Source: an uncultured Schlesneria sp.
Lineage (GTDB): Bacteria; Planctomycetota; Planctomycetia; Planctomycetales; Planctomycetaceae
Assembly (NCBI GenBank): GCA_903871875.1
Contig: CAIQIR010000091.1
Coordinates: 24,913-88,912 of the forward strand
Direction: 5' to 3'
Length of the DNA: 64,000 nucleotides
Below the pieces are notes generated by a model, which ran no database searches, was not told where the DNA came from, and was given only the letters and a program-made list of their open reading frames with translations. How positions within the stretch are numbered: the first letter of the stretch is position 1; every line of letters begins with the position of its first letter. The translations under genes were made by a program, and so were the position numbers. Below, piece after piece: positions 18,133 to 26,774 of this stretch.

Positions 18133-18852
18133 TCACATGACGATTTGATGATCCGCGCGGACAAGGTATTCGTAAGCCTCGCTACTGTCTTCGGCCGCAC
18201 GCAGTCCCTCGACAAATCCGGGAGTGTGCAGCATTCGTCCTAAACGCGCAAGAACGTGCAAATGGGTTCGCGAGTCACGGCAGACCACCAGAAAAAACAT
18301 ATCCGTCATGACCCGGTGAGGAGCGCCGAACGCGATTCCCGACGGCAAACGGCCGAAGGCAATGACCGACTGACCAAGAGCGTCCGGCAACGGATTGCGG
18401 GGATGCGGAATCGCCACGCCATTTTCAAAAGCGGTCGACAAAACCGTTTCACGCTCTTGAATAGCCGCCAACAAAGCCGCCGGTTGCCAGACTTCCCAGG
18501 TCCGCCCCGCCAGCTCCACTAGACTCTCCAGAACCGATCGTTTCGTCCGCGCTTCCAACGGAACCTGAACCGTTTCTGGACGAAGCAAGGCGGCGACAGG
18601 ATGGGGATCAGTAAACTCGGCCGATCGATGAGTCTGCTCAAGTACCGCCAATTCGCGGTCGGTGTACTCGCGCATTTCCTGTTCTAACCAGTGCGTAATC
18701 TCGGTCGGATGGAATTGCCACTCGCCGCCCATTTTGCGGCCGGGAATACGACCACGCTGCACGAGTTTTTCAATCTCGCGGCGATCTCGTCCCAATTGAC
18801 GAGCCAGTTCATCAAGGCTGAACCAATCTTGCGACATGTTTCGGCCAGACAT
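18133..18852 (-). CDS. Helix-turn-helix/PTS EIIA fusion regulator
   Basis: 239 residues. The N-terminus (about 9-58) is an excisionase/MerR-like winged helix (WFSLDELARQLGRDRREIEK, then RIPGRKMGGEWQF). The C-terminal part (about 86-235) is a fructose/mannitol-type EIIA domain like PtsN, with the phosphorylatable histidine in FENGVAIPHPRNPLP (His150). EIIA domains of this class are phosphorylated by HPr-like proteins and in PtsN act only as regulators. Fusion to a DNA-binding module suggests a phosphorylation-responsive DNA-binding protein, which is inference. No sugar permease is nearby. A second ATG at 18837 (MSQDWF) is an equally good start. Confidence 0.85.
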   Translation of the reverse strand: MSGRNMSQDWFSLDELARQLGRDRREIEKLVQRGRIPGRKMGGEWQFHPTEITHWLEQEMREYTDRELAVLEQTHRSAEFTDPHPVAALLRPETVQVPLEARTKRSVLESLVELAGRTWEVWQPAALLAAIQERETVLSTAFENGVAIPHPRNPLPDALGQSVIAFGRLPSGIAFGAPHRVMTDMFFLVVCRDSRTHLHVLARLGRMLHTPGFVEGLRAAEDSSEAYEYLVRADHQIVM

Positions 18853-18972
18853 TCAAGGGCGGGTCTAAGGAGGCGGGTCAATCTGCGGGTACGATAGGAC
18901 GCCGCTTGCGCAACGCCCCAATCGCTTTCGGCAATCTTTCGTCAAAAGGAGCTGTGGAAGTTTCCGACAAAC

Positions 18973-19911
18973 CTACGCACTTACTGCCGCTCGATGCGAC
19001 ATTGCCTTAACCACAGCGTGACTTTGTTCGATCAGATGCACGTAATTGGATTTCCATACATTACCCGACCAGACCTGAATATCAAAGTAACCCGCGAACC
19101 CGGCCGTTTGGAAGGCTTGAACGACCTCCGTCAGAGGAATTTTTCCTTCTCCTGGCAGTAGTCGGTCCTTTTCCGAGATTGGAGCTCGGTCGCTGTCACT
19201 CAGTTGGACAATTCCTGTCAGTGCCGCAATCTCGCGAATCCGCTCTAGTAATCGCGGTTCTTCCGACAATTGATAGGCGTCGAATGCCAGACGAACCTGG
19301 GAATTGGCGATCTGATCAATCACGTCCAATGCCTGGTCCAGCGAATTCAAAAATGTCCATCGCTTGCTAAAAAATTGATGCATCGGCAACAGTGACAGCT
19401 GAATCTGATCGATAGCGGCCAATTGCCCCAGTTCGCGCATCGCATCGACCACCATCCGGCGACTATGCCGCCCAGTGTGCCCGTTTTGCGAACCGCTCAC
19501 CATGATCACATTGGCCGCACCGAGAACTCGGGCTTCTTCGATGGCCTGCTTCGCATCGGCGACAGCGTCGACATAGCTGAAGCCGCACCCGCCCGTGAAG
19601 CCGCCGGCAAACGACAACGAGGAAACAGGCAGTCTCGCTTTTTGGAGAACTTCAGCCGCTCGCTGTTCGCCGCTTTCGGCGACCTTGGGCCGCCACAGAC
19701 CGATGGCATCGTAACCGGCCTGCTTCAGTTGAAATACTTCGTCAACCAACGACCACCGGAGGGTCGTCATCTGACTGAGTGAAAGTTTCAACGGAGCGAT
19801 GGATTTTTGTGAGGCGGCATTAAGGCCGAACGAATCGGATAAGCTGACATTCAAAGAAGGGCTTTGAACGCCATGCTGCGTGATCGGTTTTGTCACTCTT
19901 GGGTCTCTCAA
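18973..19911 (-). CDS. Sugar phosphate isomerase/epimerase-like TIM-barrel protein
   Basis: 312 residues with TTG start; a shorter start at the ATG giving MTTLRWSLVDEVF is possible. The barrel follows the xylose-isomerase-like AP-endonuclease-2 family: ELGQLAAIDQIQLSLLPMHQ, the strand VRLAFDAYQL, GIVQLSDSDRAPISEKDRLL where the metal-site histidine is replaced by serine/aspartate, and LPGEGKIPLTEVVQAF near the end. PGEGxIP is a hallmark of this family. Conservation of metal ligands looks partial, so an epimerase activity is uncertain. No signal peptide is seen, in contrast to the Tat-exported relative at 53122. Confidence 0.75.
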   Translation of the reverse strand: MRDPRVTKPITQHGVQSPSLNVSLSDSFGLNAASQKSIAPLKLSLSQMTTLRWSLVDEVFQLKQAGYDAIGLWRPKVAESGEQRAAEVLQKARLPVSSLSFAGGFTGGCGFSYVDAVADAKQAIEEARVLGAANVIMVSGSQNGHTGRHSRRMVVDAMRELGQLAAIDQIQLSLLPMHQFFSKRWTFLNSLDQALDVIDQIANSQVRLAFDAYQLSEEPRLLERIREIAALTGIVQLSDSDRAPISEKDRLLPGEGKIPLTEVVQAFQTAGFAGYFDIQVWSGNVWKSNYVHLIEQSHAVVKAMSHRAAVSA

Positions 19912-20204
19912 GAGTTAGGGTCGACGAGGATGATGGGATTGTCCTCGCATGGTTGATGGTCTGTTGCGAAAGCTCCAGACCACACGGGGCAGAATTGTGC
20001 CCAAGTGATCACTGATTGCCAAGAGCAGGAGGCGACTTTTATCAAGATCTCTAAATGATCGTAGGCTTGACGCGCATATCAGGCTTGACACGACGATCCC
20101 GAAAACTCGATCAATTTTGTCATGATCGTGCTTTCATTCGCATCAATCCTTGCTTGCGAGACATGGTATCGAGCAAGAGAATCCCCGCACCCGAAAGTGA
20201 GACG

Positions 20205-21104
20205 ATGACCGTCAGCATTCTTTCCCGCTATCTCGATCCCGCGTTTCTCAATCGTGTTGCCGAACAGCCGATCGAGCCGCGCGGACTTGTCGTCGGCAAT
20301 CTGGCGGGCGCTCACAAATCGCCACTCAGCGGGTTCGCTGTCGAGTTCGCCGGACACCGAGACTATCTCGTCGGTGACGATCCGCGCCACATCGACTGGC
20401 GTCTGTATTACAAACGAGATCGACTCTCCATCAAGCAGTACGAGATGGAAACGAACTTCGTCTGTCACCTATTGCTCGACGTCAGCGCGTCGATGCGCTA
20501 CGGAGAAGGAACGCAACAAAAGCTGCTGTACGCCGCCGGAGCGGCGACGGTTCTGGCCTATTCGATCATTGCTCAAAACGACAAAGTTTCGCTGGCCACA
20601 TTTGACGATCGTGTTCGAAGCGATATCCCTCCGGGGAATTCCCTGGCCCAGATTCATCGCATGACACATCACCTCGACCAAATCGTGCCCGTCGAAAAAA
20701 CGAAAATGGCGGAATGCTTGACGGAATTGACCGGTCGAATGGGCCGACGCGAAATCGTGATGATCTTCAGCGACTTCTTGACCGACCTCAATGCCCTTGA
20801 AATCGCCTTGCAACGAATGAAATACAACCGCCACGAGATCGTGCTGTTTCAGGTATTGCACCATCACGAACGGTCATTCGAGTTCGATGGCATGGTCAAA
20901 TTTCTTGGATTGGAAGAGTCGAGTGAGTATCTCGCTCAGACAGAAGACCTTCGTCAGGGGTACCTCGATGCGTATCGTCGGTACGAAGCGAATCTCGACG
21001 AACTCTGTCGCCGCAATAACATCGAGCGGGTACCCTTGGACACCAGTCGAAATTTGGGCGATGATCTGGTCGAATACCTGAACCAACGGACGCGCATCCG
21101 CTGA
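20205..21104 (+). CDS. DUF58-domain (VWA-like) protein
   Basis: 299 residues from the ATG at 20205; an upstream in-frame ATG at 20163 is possible. It contains the DUF58 signature GDDPRHIDWRLYYKRDRLSI and a von Willebrand A-like fold, with a MIDAS-type LLDVSASM motif and later MIFSDFL. DUF58 proteins are typically encoded with MoxR AAA+ ATPases and act with them in chaperone-like or envelope roles. No moxR is present here, so the pairing is presumably elsewhere. It is followed 48 bases later by the NHL-repeat gene on the same strand. Confidence 0.88.
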   Translation: MTVSILSRYLDPAFLNRVAEQPIEPRGLVVGNLAGAHKSPLSGFAVEFAGHRDYLVGDDPRHIDWRLYYKRDRLSIKQYEMETNFVCHLLLDVSASMRYGEGTQQKLLYAAGAATVLAYSIIAQNDKVSLATFDDRVRSDIPPGNSLAQIHRMTHHLDQIVPVEKTKMAECLTELTGRMGRREIVMIFSDFLTDLNALEIALQRMKYNRHEIVLFQVLHHHERSFEFDGMVKFLGLEESSEYLAQTEDLRQGYLDAYRRYEANLDELCRRNNIERVPLDTSRNLGDDLVEYLNQRTRIR

Positions 21105-21152
21105 TCTCGCTTCCCCTTATTGGTCTTTTGTCAAACACGGTCATCAACTTTC

Positions 21153-22169
21153 ATGAGCCATCCCAAAGCGAATTTGATTTCTTCCGGCGAGTTTACTTAT
21201 CGACCGATCGCCAATTGGGCCCAATGGCCAAGCGACTGGAACGTCTTGGAAGTGACCGCCGTGGCGACCGACTCGCATGATCGAGTTTTCGTCTATAACC
21301 GCGGTGATCACCCGGTAGCCGTCTTCGACCCTGAGGGCAAATTGCTCTTTTCGTGGGGTGAAGGACTTTTTATTCGGCCACATGGAATCTGGATCGGCCC
21401 CGATGATGCGGTGTATCTGACCGATGACCTGAATCACACCGTGCACAAGTTTACCGCCGAGGGACGTCACTTGTTCACGTTAGGAACCAGCGGCCAGCCA
21501 TCTGACACTGGTAACACTTCCATCGACTATCGAACAATCCGCCGCAGTGGGCCACCATTTAATTTTCCTACGAATCTAGCGGTAGCACCCAACGGTGATT
21601 TGTATATTTCGGATGGATACGGCAACGCTCGAATTCACAAGTTTTCGCCGGAAGGCGTGCTGCAATTTTCGTGGGGGACACCGGGAACGGGGCCGGGTCA
21701 ATTTCAAGTACCACATGGAATCGCCATTGATCGGAACGGTGTTGTCTATGTGGCCGATCGTGAAAACAGCCGCCTGCAATTGTTCTCGCCCCAGGGAGAA
21801 TTTTTGACCGAATGGACCGACATTGCCCGCCCCTGTGAAGTCTTCATTGATGACGTGGGGCGTGTTTATGTCGCCGAGCTGGGATACCGAACCGGCATGT
21901 GGCCAGGCACAACGGCTCCCTCCCCCGATTCGACGGGAGGCCGAATCAGTATCTTCGATGCCAGCGGAAATCGGCTGGCTCGTTTCGGGGGCGGCGAACG
22001 CCCCTGCGAGGCGGGCGACTTCTTCTCGCCACACGATATTTGGCTGGATTCCCGGGGAAGCTTATACGTATCGGAAGTTGTACGATCCTGTTGTGGCAAT
22101 CAGCGTCCGGCAGTTGGCGACTACCACACATTGCAAAAACTCGAGAGAATTCCAGGAGTCGCTTCATGA
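21153..22169 (+). CDS. NHL-repeat beta-propeller protein
   Basis: 338 residues from the ATG at 21153. Six or so NHL repeats form a beta-propeller, for example VFVYNRGDHPVAVFDPEG, GDLYISDGYGNARIHKFSPE and GVVYVADRENSRLQLFSPQG. The order and spacing resemble peptidyl-alpha-hydroxyglycine alpha-amidating lyase-like proteins, though that activity is not established in bacteria. No signal peptide is visible, so it may be cytoplasmic. Its TGA overlaps the ATG of the alcohol dehydrogenase gene (ATGA), so the two are translationally coupled and probably act on the same substrate or pathway. Confidence 0.85.
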   Translation: MSHPKANLISSGEFTYRPIANWAQWPSDWNVLEVTAVATDSHDRVFVYNRGDHPVAVFDPEGKLLFSWGEGLFIRPHGIWIGPDDAVYLTDDLNHTVHKFTAEGRHLFTLGTSGQPSDTGNTSIDYRTIRRSGPPFNFPTNLAVAPNGDLYISDGYGNARIHKFSPEGVLQFSWGTPGTGPGQFQVPHGIAIDRNGVVYVADRENSRLQLFSPQGEFLTEWTDIARPCEVFIDDVGRVYVAELGYRTGMWPGTTAPSPDSTGGRISIFDASGNRLARFGGGERPCEAGDFFSPHDIWLDSRGSLYVSEVVRSCCGNQRPAVGDYHTLQKLERIPGVAS

Positions 22170-23251
22170 AAGCTTGGCGATTTTATGCATTTGGTGATAT
22201 GCGGTTGGATGACATCCCCGAACCGGTTTGCCGTGCGGGACATGTGGTCGTCAAACCGCTATGCGTTCAACCAAGCGTGACCGAAGCGCAACTGGCATTC
22301 GGGATTCCCACGCTGGCCTATGACCGCGTCAAGCAACGACTGGAAGCGGAAGCGCCACTGCAATTATTCGGACACGAATTCTGTGCCCAGATCGTCGAAG
22401 TCGGCGCCGGCGTCACCGGCTTTCATGTCGGCGACCGTGTCGCGGCGCGGGCCAAGCTTCCTTGCGGCAACTGTTCGCTTTGCCGAAACGAACGCAGCAC
22501 GCTGTGCCGACGTGGCCCGGTGATCGGCTTCGACCAGCCCGGCTGTTTCAGCGAACTGGCATTGTTGCCCGAAATCTCGCTCGTGAAAGTCGACGATCGG
22601 ATCTCGAACAGTGTCGCCGCTTGCCTGCAATCACTCAGTGACAGTGTCGCGGCCGTCGAGACGGCCCAAATTCAGATTGCCGATTCGGTGGCGATTTTCG
22701 GACAGGGAAGCATGGGACTGGAATGCCTGCAGATCGCGCGAATCAGCGGTGCTGGCCAAATCATCACCGTCGACGTACGCGACGAAGCCTGCGCAGTCTC
22801 GCGCGAGTTGGGTGCCGATCATGCCTTGAACGCCAAGACGTGCGACGTCGTGGCAACGATCCGCGAACTGACTGGAGGCAACGGCGCTGATGTCGTCTTC
22901 GAATGCGCCGGGGGCAGCCCCAAACAAGGTTTGGCCGGTCATCAGACACTGTACAACGCTCTGAACTCCGTCAGATCGGGCGGTAAGATCATCGGCGTGT
23001 CCTGGTTCGGTGGCCCGGTCGAACTTCCGATCGATTTGTTCCGCGAACGAAGCTTGCGTTATTTGTTCCCCGATATCAGTACCCGAGAACACCTGCAGTA
23101 CACCGTCCAGGCAGTGGCGTCAGGACGAGTGCGACTCGAACCGACCATTCGTCACTCGCTGAATGGCATCGAATCCGTTCCCCAGGCGTTCGAAATCACC
23201 GCCAACAAGGGAAAATACCAGGCGATTAATCCGGCGCAAGTCGTGTTTTGA
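22166..23251 (+). CDS. Zinc-dependent alcohol dehydrogenase-like protein (MDR family)
   Basis: 361 residues. Medium-chain dehydrogenase family: the GHE motif (LFGHEFCAQIVEVGAG), the structural zinc site CGNCSLCRNERSTLC with four cysteines, and the NAD-binding Rossmann motif SVAIFGQGSMGLECLQ. The first catalytic zinc cysteine is probably the C in PLCVQPSVTEAQL; the usual following His is not obvious. An acidic residue after the second strand (ITVDVRDE) points to NAD. The length is normal for sorbitol/threonine-dehydrogenase-like enzymes. It overlaps the NHL gene by four bases. The substrate is unknown. Confidence 0.88.
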   Translation: MKAWRFYAFGDMRLDDIPEPVCRAGHVVVKPLCVQPSVTEAQLAFGIPTLAYDRVKQRLEAEAPLQLFGHEFCAQIVEVGAGVTGFHVGDRVAARAKLPCGNCSLCRNERSTLCRRGPVIGFDQPGCFSELALLPEISLVKVDDRISNSVAACLQSLSDSVAAVETAQIQIADSVAIFGQGSMGLECLQIARISGAGQIITVDVRDEACAVSRELGADHALNAKTCDVVATIRELTGGNGADVVFECAGGSPKQGLAGHQTLYNALNSVRSGGKIIGVSWFGGPVELPIDLFRERSLRYLFPDISTREHLQYTVQAVASGRVRLEPTIRHSLNGIESVPQAFEITANKGKYQAINPAQVVF

Positions 23252-23401
23252 GGTCGTTTGGGATCGGTGAACGCATTTCTGCGTTTCGCGGAACTTCGAG
23301 CGACGGTTACTTAGAGAATCCTGGTGATCTATACTGCCGTCCTCGCTTTGGACGATACGGTCGTCGTCATCGCCTCAGGATGCCAGACATCGGGATTGCA
23401 T

Positions 23402-24601
23402 ATGCAGCACACAGACGTGGCCATTATCGGTGGGGGAATTGTCGGCCTGGCGACGGCCTATCGCTTGCTCGAACGTTTTCCCGGTCGCAAAGTCACAATC
23501 CTGGAGAAGGAACGCGAGGTCGCACAGCATCAGACCGGCCACAATTCCGGCGTGCTGCATTCGGGCATTTACTATCGCCCCGGTTCATTACGAGCCGCGA
23601 ACTGTCGCGACGGCAAACTGGCCATGGAAGCGTTCTGTCAGCAGGAGAATATTCCATTCGACCGTTGCGGTAAGGTGATTGTCGCCGTCACGCCGAGTGA
23701 GATTCCTCAGCTCGAACGCATCTACGAACGCGGACTCGCCAATGATATTGCATGCGAACGAATTGGGCCCGAACGCCTGAAAGAGATTGAGCCCCATGTG
23801 GTCGGCGTGCAGGCGATTCATGTCCCCGAAGCCGGGATCGTCGACTATCGCCAGGTTGCCGAGCGATTAGCCGAACGGATCAAATCGGCGGGCGGCGAAC
23901 TGAAAATGAGTGCCAAGGTGACGGGCATGTTTCGTCACGATAATCGCATGGTCGTCCAGAACGAAGCGGGGGAACTGGATGCCCGGTTGGTCGTGAATTG
24001 CGGTGGTCTCCACAGCGACCGGCTCGCCTGGCTCTCGGGGACGCACCCCGATGCACAGATTGTCCCATTCCGGGGCGAGTATTTTGAGTTGAAACCTTCA
24101 GCGCATCACCTGTGCCGGGCGTTGATTTACCCCGTTCCAGATCCGGCATTTCCTTTTCTGGGAGTGCATTTCACACGAATGATTCACGGCGGAGTGGAAT
24201 GCGGTCCGAACGCCGTCTTCGCCCTGGCTCGCGAAGGGTACTATAAAACCAGTTTCAATCTGTTTGACACGTTGGAATCGCTGACTTATCCCGGCTTTCT
24301 TCGGATGGCCTGGAAACACTGGCGGGCGGGCTGGAACGAGATCTATCGCTCGTTCAACAAATCCGCATTCGTGGCGGCCTTGCAGCGCTTAGTTCCAGAA
24401 GTTCGTGCAGAACATCTGGTCCCTGCCCCCGCCGGAGTGCGCGCCCAGGCACTGACGCGCGACGGAAATCTTGTAGATGATTTTCTGATTTTGGAAAACG
24501 ACCTGGTCGTCAACGTTTGCAATGCCCCTTCGCCAGCGGCAACCGCTGCGCTGAACATCGGGAAATTGATCGTCGACAAACTGGCCCCACGGTTTGACTG
24601 A
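23402..24601 (+). CDS. lhgO: L-2-hydroxyglutarate oxidase/dehydrogenase (FAD-dependent)
   Basis: 399 residues from the ATG at 23402. The N-terminus is the FAD dinucleotide-binding motif ([20 protein letters not shown]). [20 protein letters not shown] is the signature of the LhgO/DAO-type family, and [15 protein letters not shown] and [20 protein letters not shown] are specific to L-2-hydroxyglutarate oxidases. The enzyme oxidises L-2-hydroxyglutarate to 2-oxoglutarate, passing electrons to oxygen or quinone at the membrane. It lies about 150 bases after the alcohol dehydrogenase on the same strand. It is convergent with the rhodanese gene, with only two bases between their stops. Confidence 0.9.
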   Translation: MQHTDVAIIGGGIVGLATAYRLLERFPGRKVTILEKEREVAQHQTGHNSGVLHSGIYYRPGSLRAANCRDGKLAMEAFCQQENIPFDRCGKVIVAVTPSEIPQLERIYERGLANDIACERIGPERLKEIEPHVVGVQAIHVPEAGIVDYRQVAERLAERIKSAGGELKMSAKVTGMFRHDNRMVVQNEAGELDARLVVNCGGLHSDRLAWLSGTHPDAQIVPFRGEYFELKPSAHHLCRALIYPVPDPAFPFLGVHFTRMIHGGVECGPNAVFALAREGYYKTSFNLFDTLESLTYPGFLRMAWKHWRAGWNEIYRSFNKSAFVAALQRLVPEVRAEHLVPAPAGVRAQALTRDGNLVDDFLILENDLVVNVCNAPSPAATAALNIGKLIVDKLAPRFD

Positions 24602-24603
24602 CG

Positions 24604-24975
24604 TCAGCTTTCGACCGGATATTGAGCTTCGGTCCAACCTCGAAATCCACCGTCCATGCTGATGACGTTGGTATAGCCCATCTTTTGCAGGTTGTCGGCC
24701 GCCAAAGCCGAGCGGAATCCGCCACCACAATAGAGCACGATTTCGCGATCGAAATCGGGGACGAGAGTTTCGATATCGCGTTCGATAATTCCTTTGCCCA
24801 GCGATTTGGCACCCGGCAAATGTCCGGCAGCAAACTCGCTCTCTTCACGCACATCAAACAACAGGAACGTCTCGCCCGCGGTCATCCTCTTCCGAATGTC
24901 CTGGACCGTGCACTCGCGGATGTTGACGCGAATGGCATTCACCAATTGCAAAAATCGTGGAGAGTGATGAGCCAT
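24604..24975 (-). CDS. Rhodanese-domain protein
   Basis: 123 residues from the ATG at 24975; the frame is open further upstream to 25122, but that part looks like noncoding sequence. A single rhodanese domain: LLFDVREESEFAAGHLPGA, and the active-site loop YCGGGFRSALAA with catalytic cysteine in the C-x-x-x-x-R form. Such stand-alone domains transfer sulfane sulfur from persulfide donors to acceptors such as cyanide or thiols. The protein is cytoplasmic. Its promoter region is the 143 bases before 25119. Confidence 0.9.
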   Translation of the reverse strand: MAHHSPRFLQLVNAIRVNIRECTVQDIRKRMTAGETFLLFDVREESEFAAGHLPGAKSLGKGIIERDIETLVPDFDREIVLYCGGGFRSALAADNLQKMGYTNVISMDGGFRGWTEAQYPVES

Positions 24976-25118
24976 GCCTGTCTTTTCCACTGACGATGAT
25001 CTCGTCAACCAATATCGACCCACTACGACGAAAACTGCCACATTCCCAGCATAGGAATGCGGCAGCGACGTGTGAAGGGACGATGTTGGTCCGATGCTCG
25101 TGATCTCGCGATCAGTAA

Positions 25119-26297
25119 TCAATGCCCCTGCTCGTCGGTGATGAACACATCGGCCTTCGGGAATTTTTCGAACAAGGCAACGGGTTTGCTGAAGTTGGTC
25201 GCCAAGATGTCAGACGAATTACCGGCAATCCATTGCGACAAATCGATCGTCTCATAAACACCCGTATTGAATCCAATCAGCACGCGGCATGGTTTGGTGC
25301 CGACATTTTCGATCGAATGACCGTAGCCTTGTGGGATATAGCCCACGTCACCTTCGGTCATGGTTTCCGTCCGATAGCGACCATGAGAACCAAACATCGT
25401 GACGCTGATATCCCCATCGATCACATACTGCCATTCGTCGGCTGTGGGGTGCCAGTGCAGTTCGCGAAGCCCGCCCGGTTCCAAATCCAGGATGACTCCC
25501 GTAACCGTTTTCGAGATCGGGAACGATGTCGAATCAACACGCCATTCGCGTCCGCCTTTGAAGACTCGATGCGGCGGCTGGGCGAGTAGCTGATACTTGT
25601 GCGTCAGTGCCGGAAGTTTCCATCCCTGTAGCGGAGCCGCAGGCTTTTCCGGGGGCATTGCCCCCCGCGCAAAGTAAACTTCGTCCGTTGGGAATCCATT
25701 GAAATCGGACTCTGACACACCGAAGTTTTTCGCCAGAAGTTTTTTGGGAGTGTGCCCGATCCAGTCACTGATGCTGAACGTACCAAACTCCGAAAAGTAG
25801 CCGTTATCAAAAATCAGAATAAAATGAGCCGGCTTGTTGCCCAGGCATTCCAGCATATGACCATGGCCGCGAGGAAAATACCAGACGTCACCCGGCTCAA
25901 AGTCGTTCGTCTCGGCAGCTCCTCGCGGTTCGATCACGGTGGTGCGAACACGACCTTCGAGGACAAAGGCCCACTCGGCAGCGGTCGCATGCCAATGCAA
26001 CTCGCGCATCGCGCCCGGCTCAAGTTTCATCGAGACGCCGGCGATCCCTTTTGAGATCGGCAGTTGTAAAACAGTGGCTTCTTTCCCATAGCTGTTGCCG
26101 ACGACCTTCCCTTCCGAACTCTCCAGTGAAAACTTGAAGGTCGGTAATTCCTTACCGGACAACAACGGATCTGGAACATTGTTCATGAAACTCGGATCAC
26201 CCGCTTCCGCGGGGGTACTGCCAAAAAAAGCTGCGGATGTCGTCGCGGCCAATGCTGCGGCGGCGGCCATAAACTCTCGACGCTGAAAGTCCGCCAT
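25119..26297 (-). CDS. Exported bicupin, oxalate-decarboxylase-like
   Basis: 392 residues from the ATG at 26297, which has a strong GGGGAGG seven bases upstream. The N-terminus is Tat-like (FQRREFMAAAAALAATTSAA). Two cupin domains each carry manganese-site motifs: RELHWHATAAEW with GHGHMLE, and RELHWHPTADEW with GYGHSIE. An acidic residue in the lid-like segment YFSEFGTFSISDW matches the SEN lid of Bacillus OxdC, which favours decarboxylation over oxidation. The reaction would be oxalate to formate and carbon dioxide in the periplasm. Substrate specificity is inferred from the lid and both metal sites. The rhodanese gene lies downstream and a small membrane-protein gene upstream. Confidence 0.85.
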   Translation of the reverse strand: MADFQRREFMAAAAALAATTSAAFFGSTPAEAGDPSFMNNVPDPLLSGKELPTFKFSLESSEGKVVGNSYGKEATVLQLPISKGIAGVSMKLEPGAMRELHWHATAAEWAFVLEGRVRTTVIEPRGAAETNDFEPGDVWYFPRGHGHMLECLGNKPAHFILIFDNGYFSEFGTFSISDWIGHTPKKLLAKNFGVSESDFNGFPTDEVYFARGAMPPEKPAAPLQGWKLPALTHKYQLLAQPPHRVFKGGREWRVDSTSFPISKTVTGVILDLEPGGLRELHWHPTADEWQYVIDGDISVTMFGSHGRYRTETMTEGDVGYIPQGYGHSIENVGTKPCRVLIGFNTGVYETIDLSQWIAGNSSDILATNFSKPVALFEKFPKADVFITDEQGH

Positions 26298-26374
26298 GGA
26301 AACCTCCCCATTCGTAAAAGGAACTGAAACAGGGTATTCGCAGGCCCGCTTGATGGGTGCCACGTCATCACCGT

Positions 26375-26554
26375 TTATCGCAGCACCAGGAATACGATAA
26401 CCATGACAAGCGTCACCAGAGAAATGTACGCCACGGCATCGTTCCGGAAATCATCGGAAGGAGCGGGCGGTTCAGACTTGGTACTTGGTCCCGACGGGAA
26501 TCGGCGGGGCTGATTCCACGACGTTCGACGAGGGGGATTCAAATCGACGGACAT
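26375..26554 (-). CDS. Small single-span membrane protein (59 residues)
   Basis: A short gene: ATG at 26554-26552, preceded by AGGAAG, stop TAA at 26377-26375. The protein is MSVDLNPPRRTSWNQPRRFP at the start, a charged and proline-rich head, then one membrane span (ISLVTLVMVIVFLVLR) at the end. The ribosome-binding site, the clean hydrophobic helix and the position 77 bases upstream of the bicupin gene on the same strand support it as real. It could be a membrane anchor or regulator of its neighbour. I know no family. Confidence 0.55.
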   Translation of the reverse strand: MSVDLNPPRRTSWNQPRRFPSGPSTKSEPPAPSDDFRNDAVAYISLVTLVMVIVFLVLR

Positions 26555-26774
26555 GATTGCTTCCTGAAAGTTTGAGCATCCTCATGCGAATCACTTCAGT
26601 TGGTGATACGTGAGTCTTTAGCCGTTCTTACAAGAAAAATCGGAAAGAGCGGACGTTGCAGTCCCAGGATTGCAATTACTGCCGTTAGCAAAGGGAGTTA
26701 CAACGCGAGTAAAAATCGCTCGCCCATTTCGGAAGATCGCCTTCGCCAGTCACAAACGTGACTGCGCTGGCTGC

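Noticed and set aside
24604..25122. A 172-residue version of the rhodanese protein
   Set aside because: The first 49 residues have no domain and overlap the promoter region; the ATG at 24975 fits a normal single rhodanese domain.
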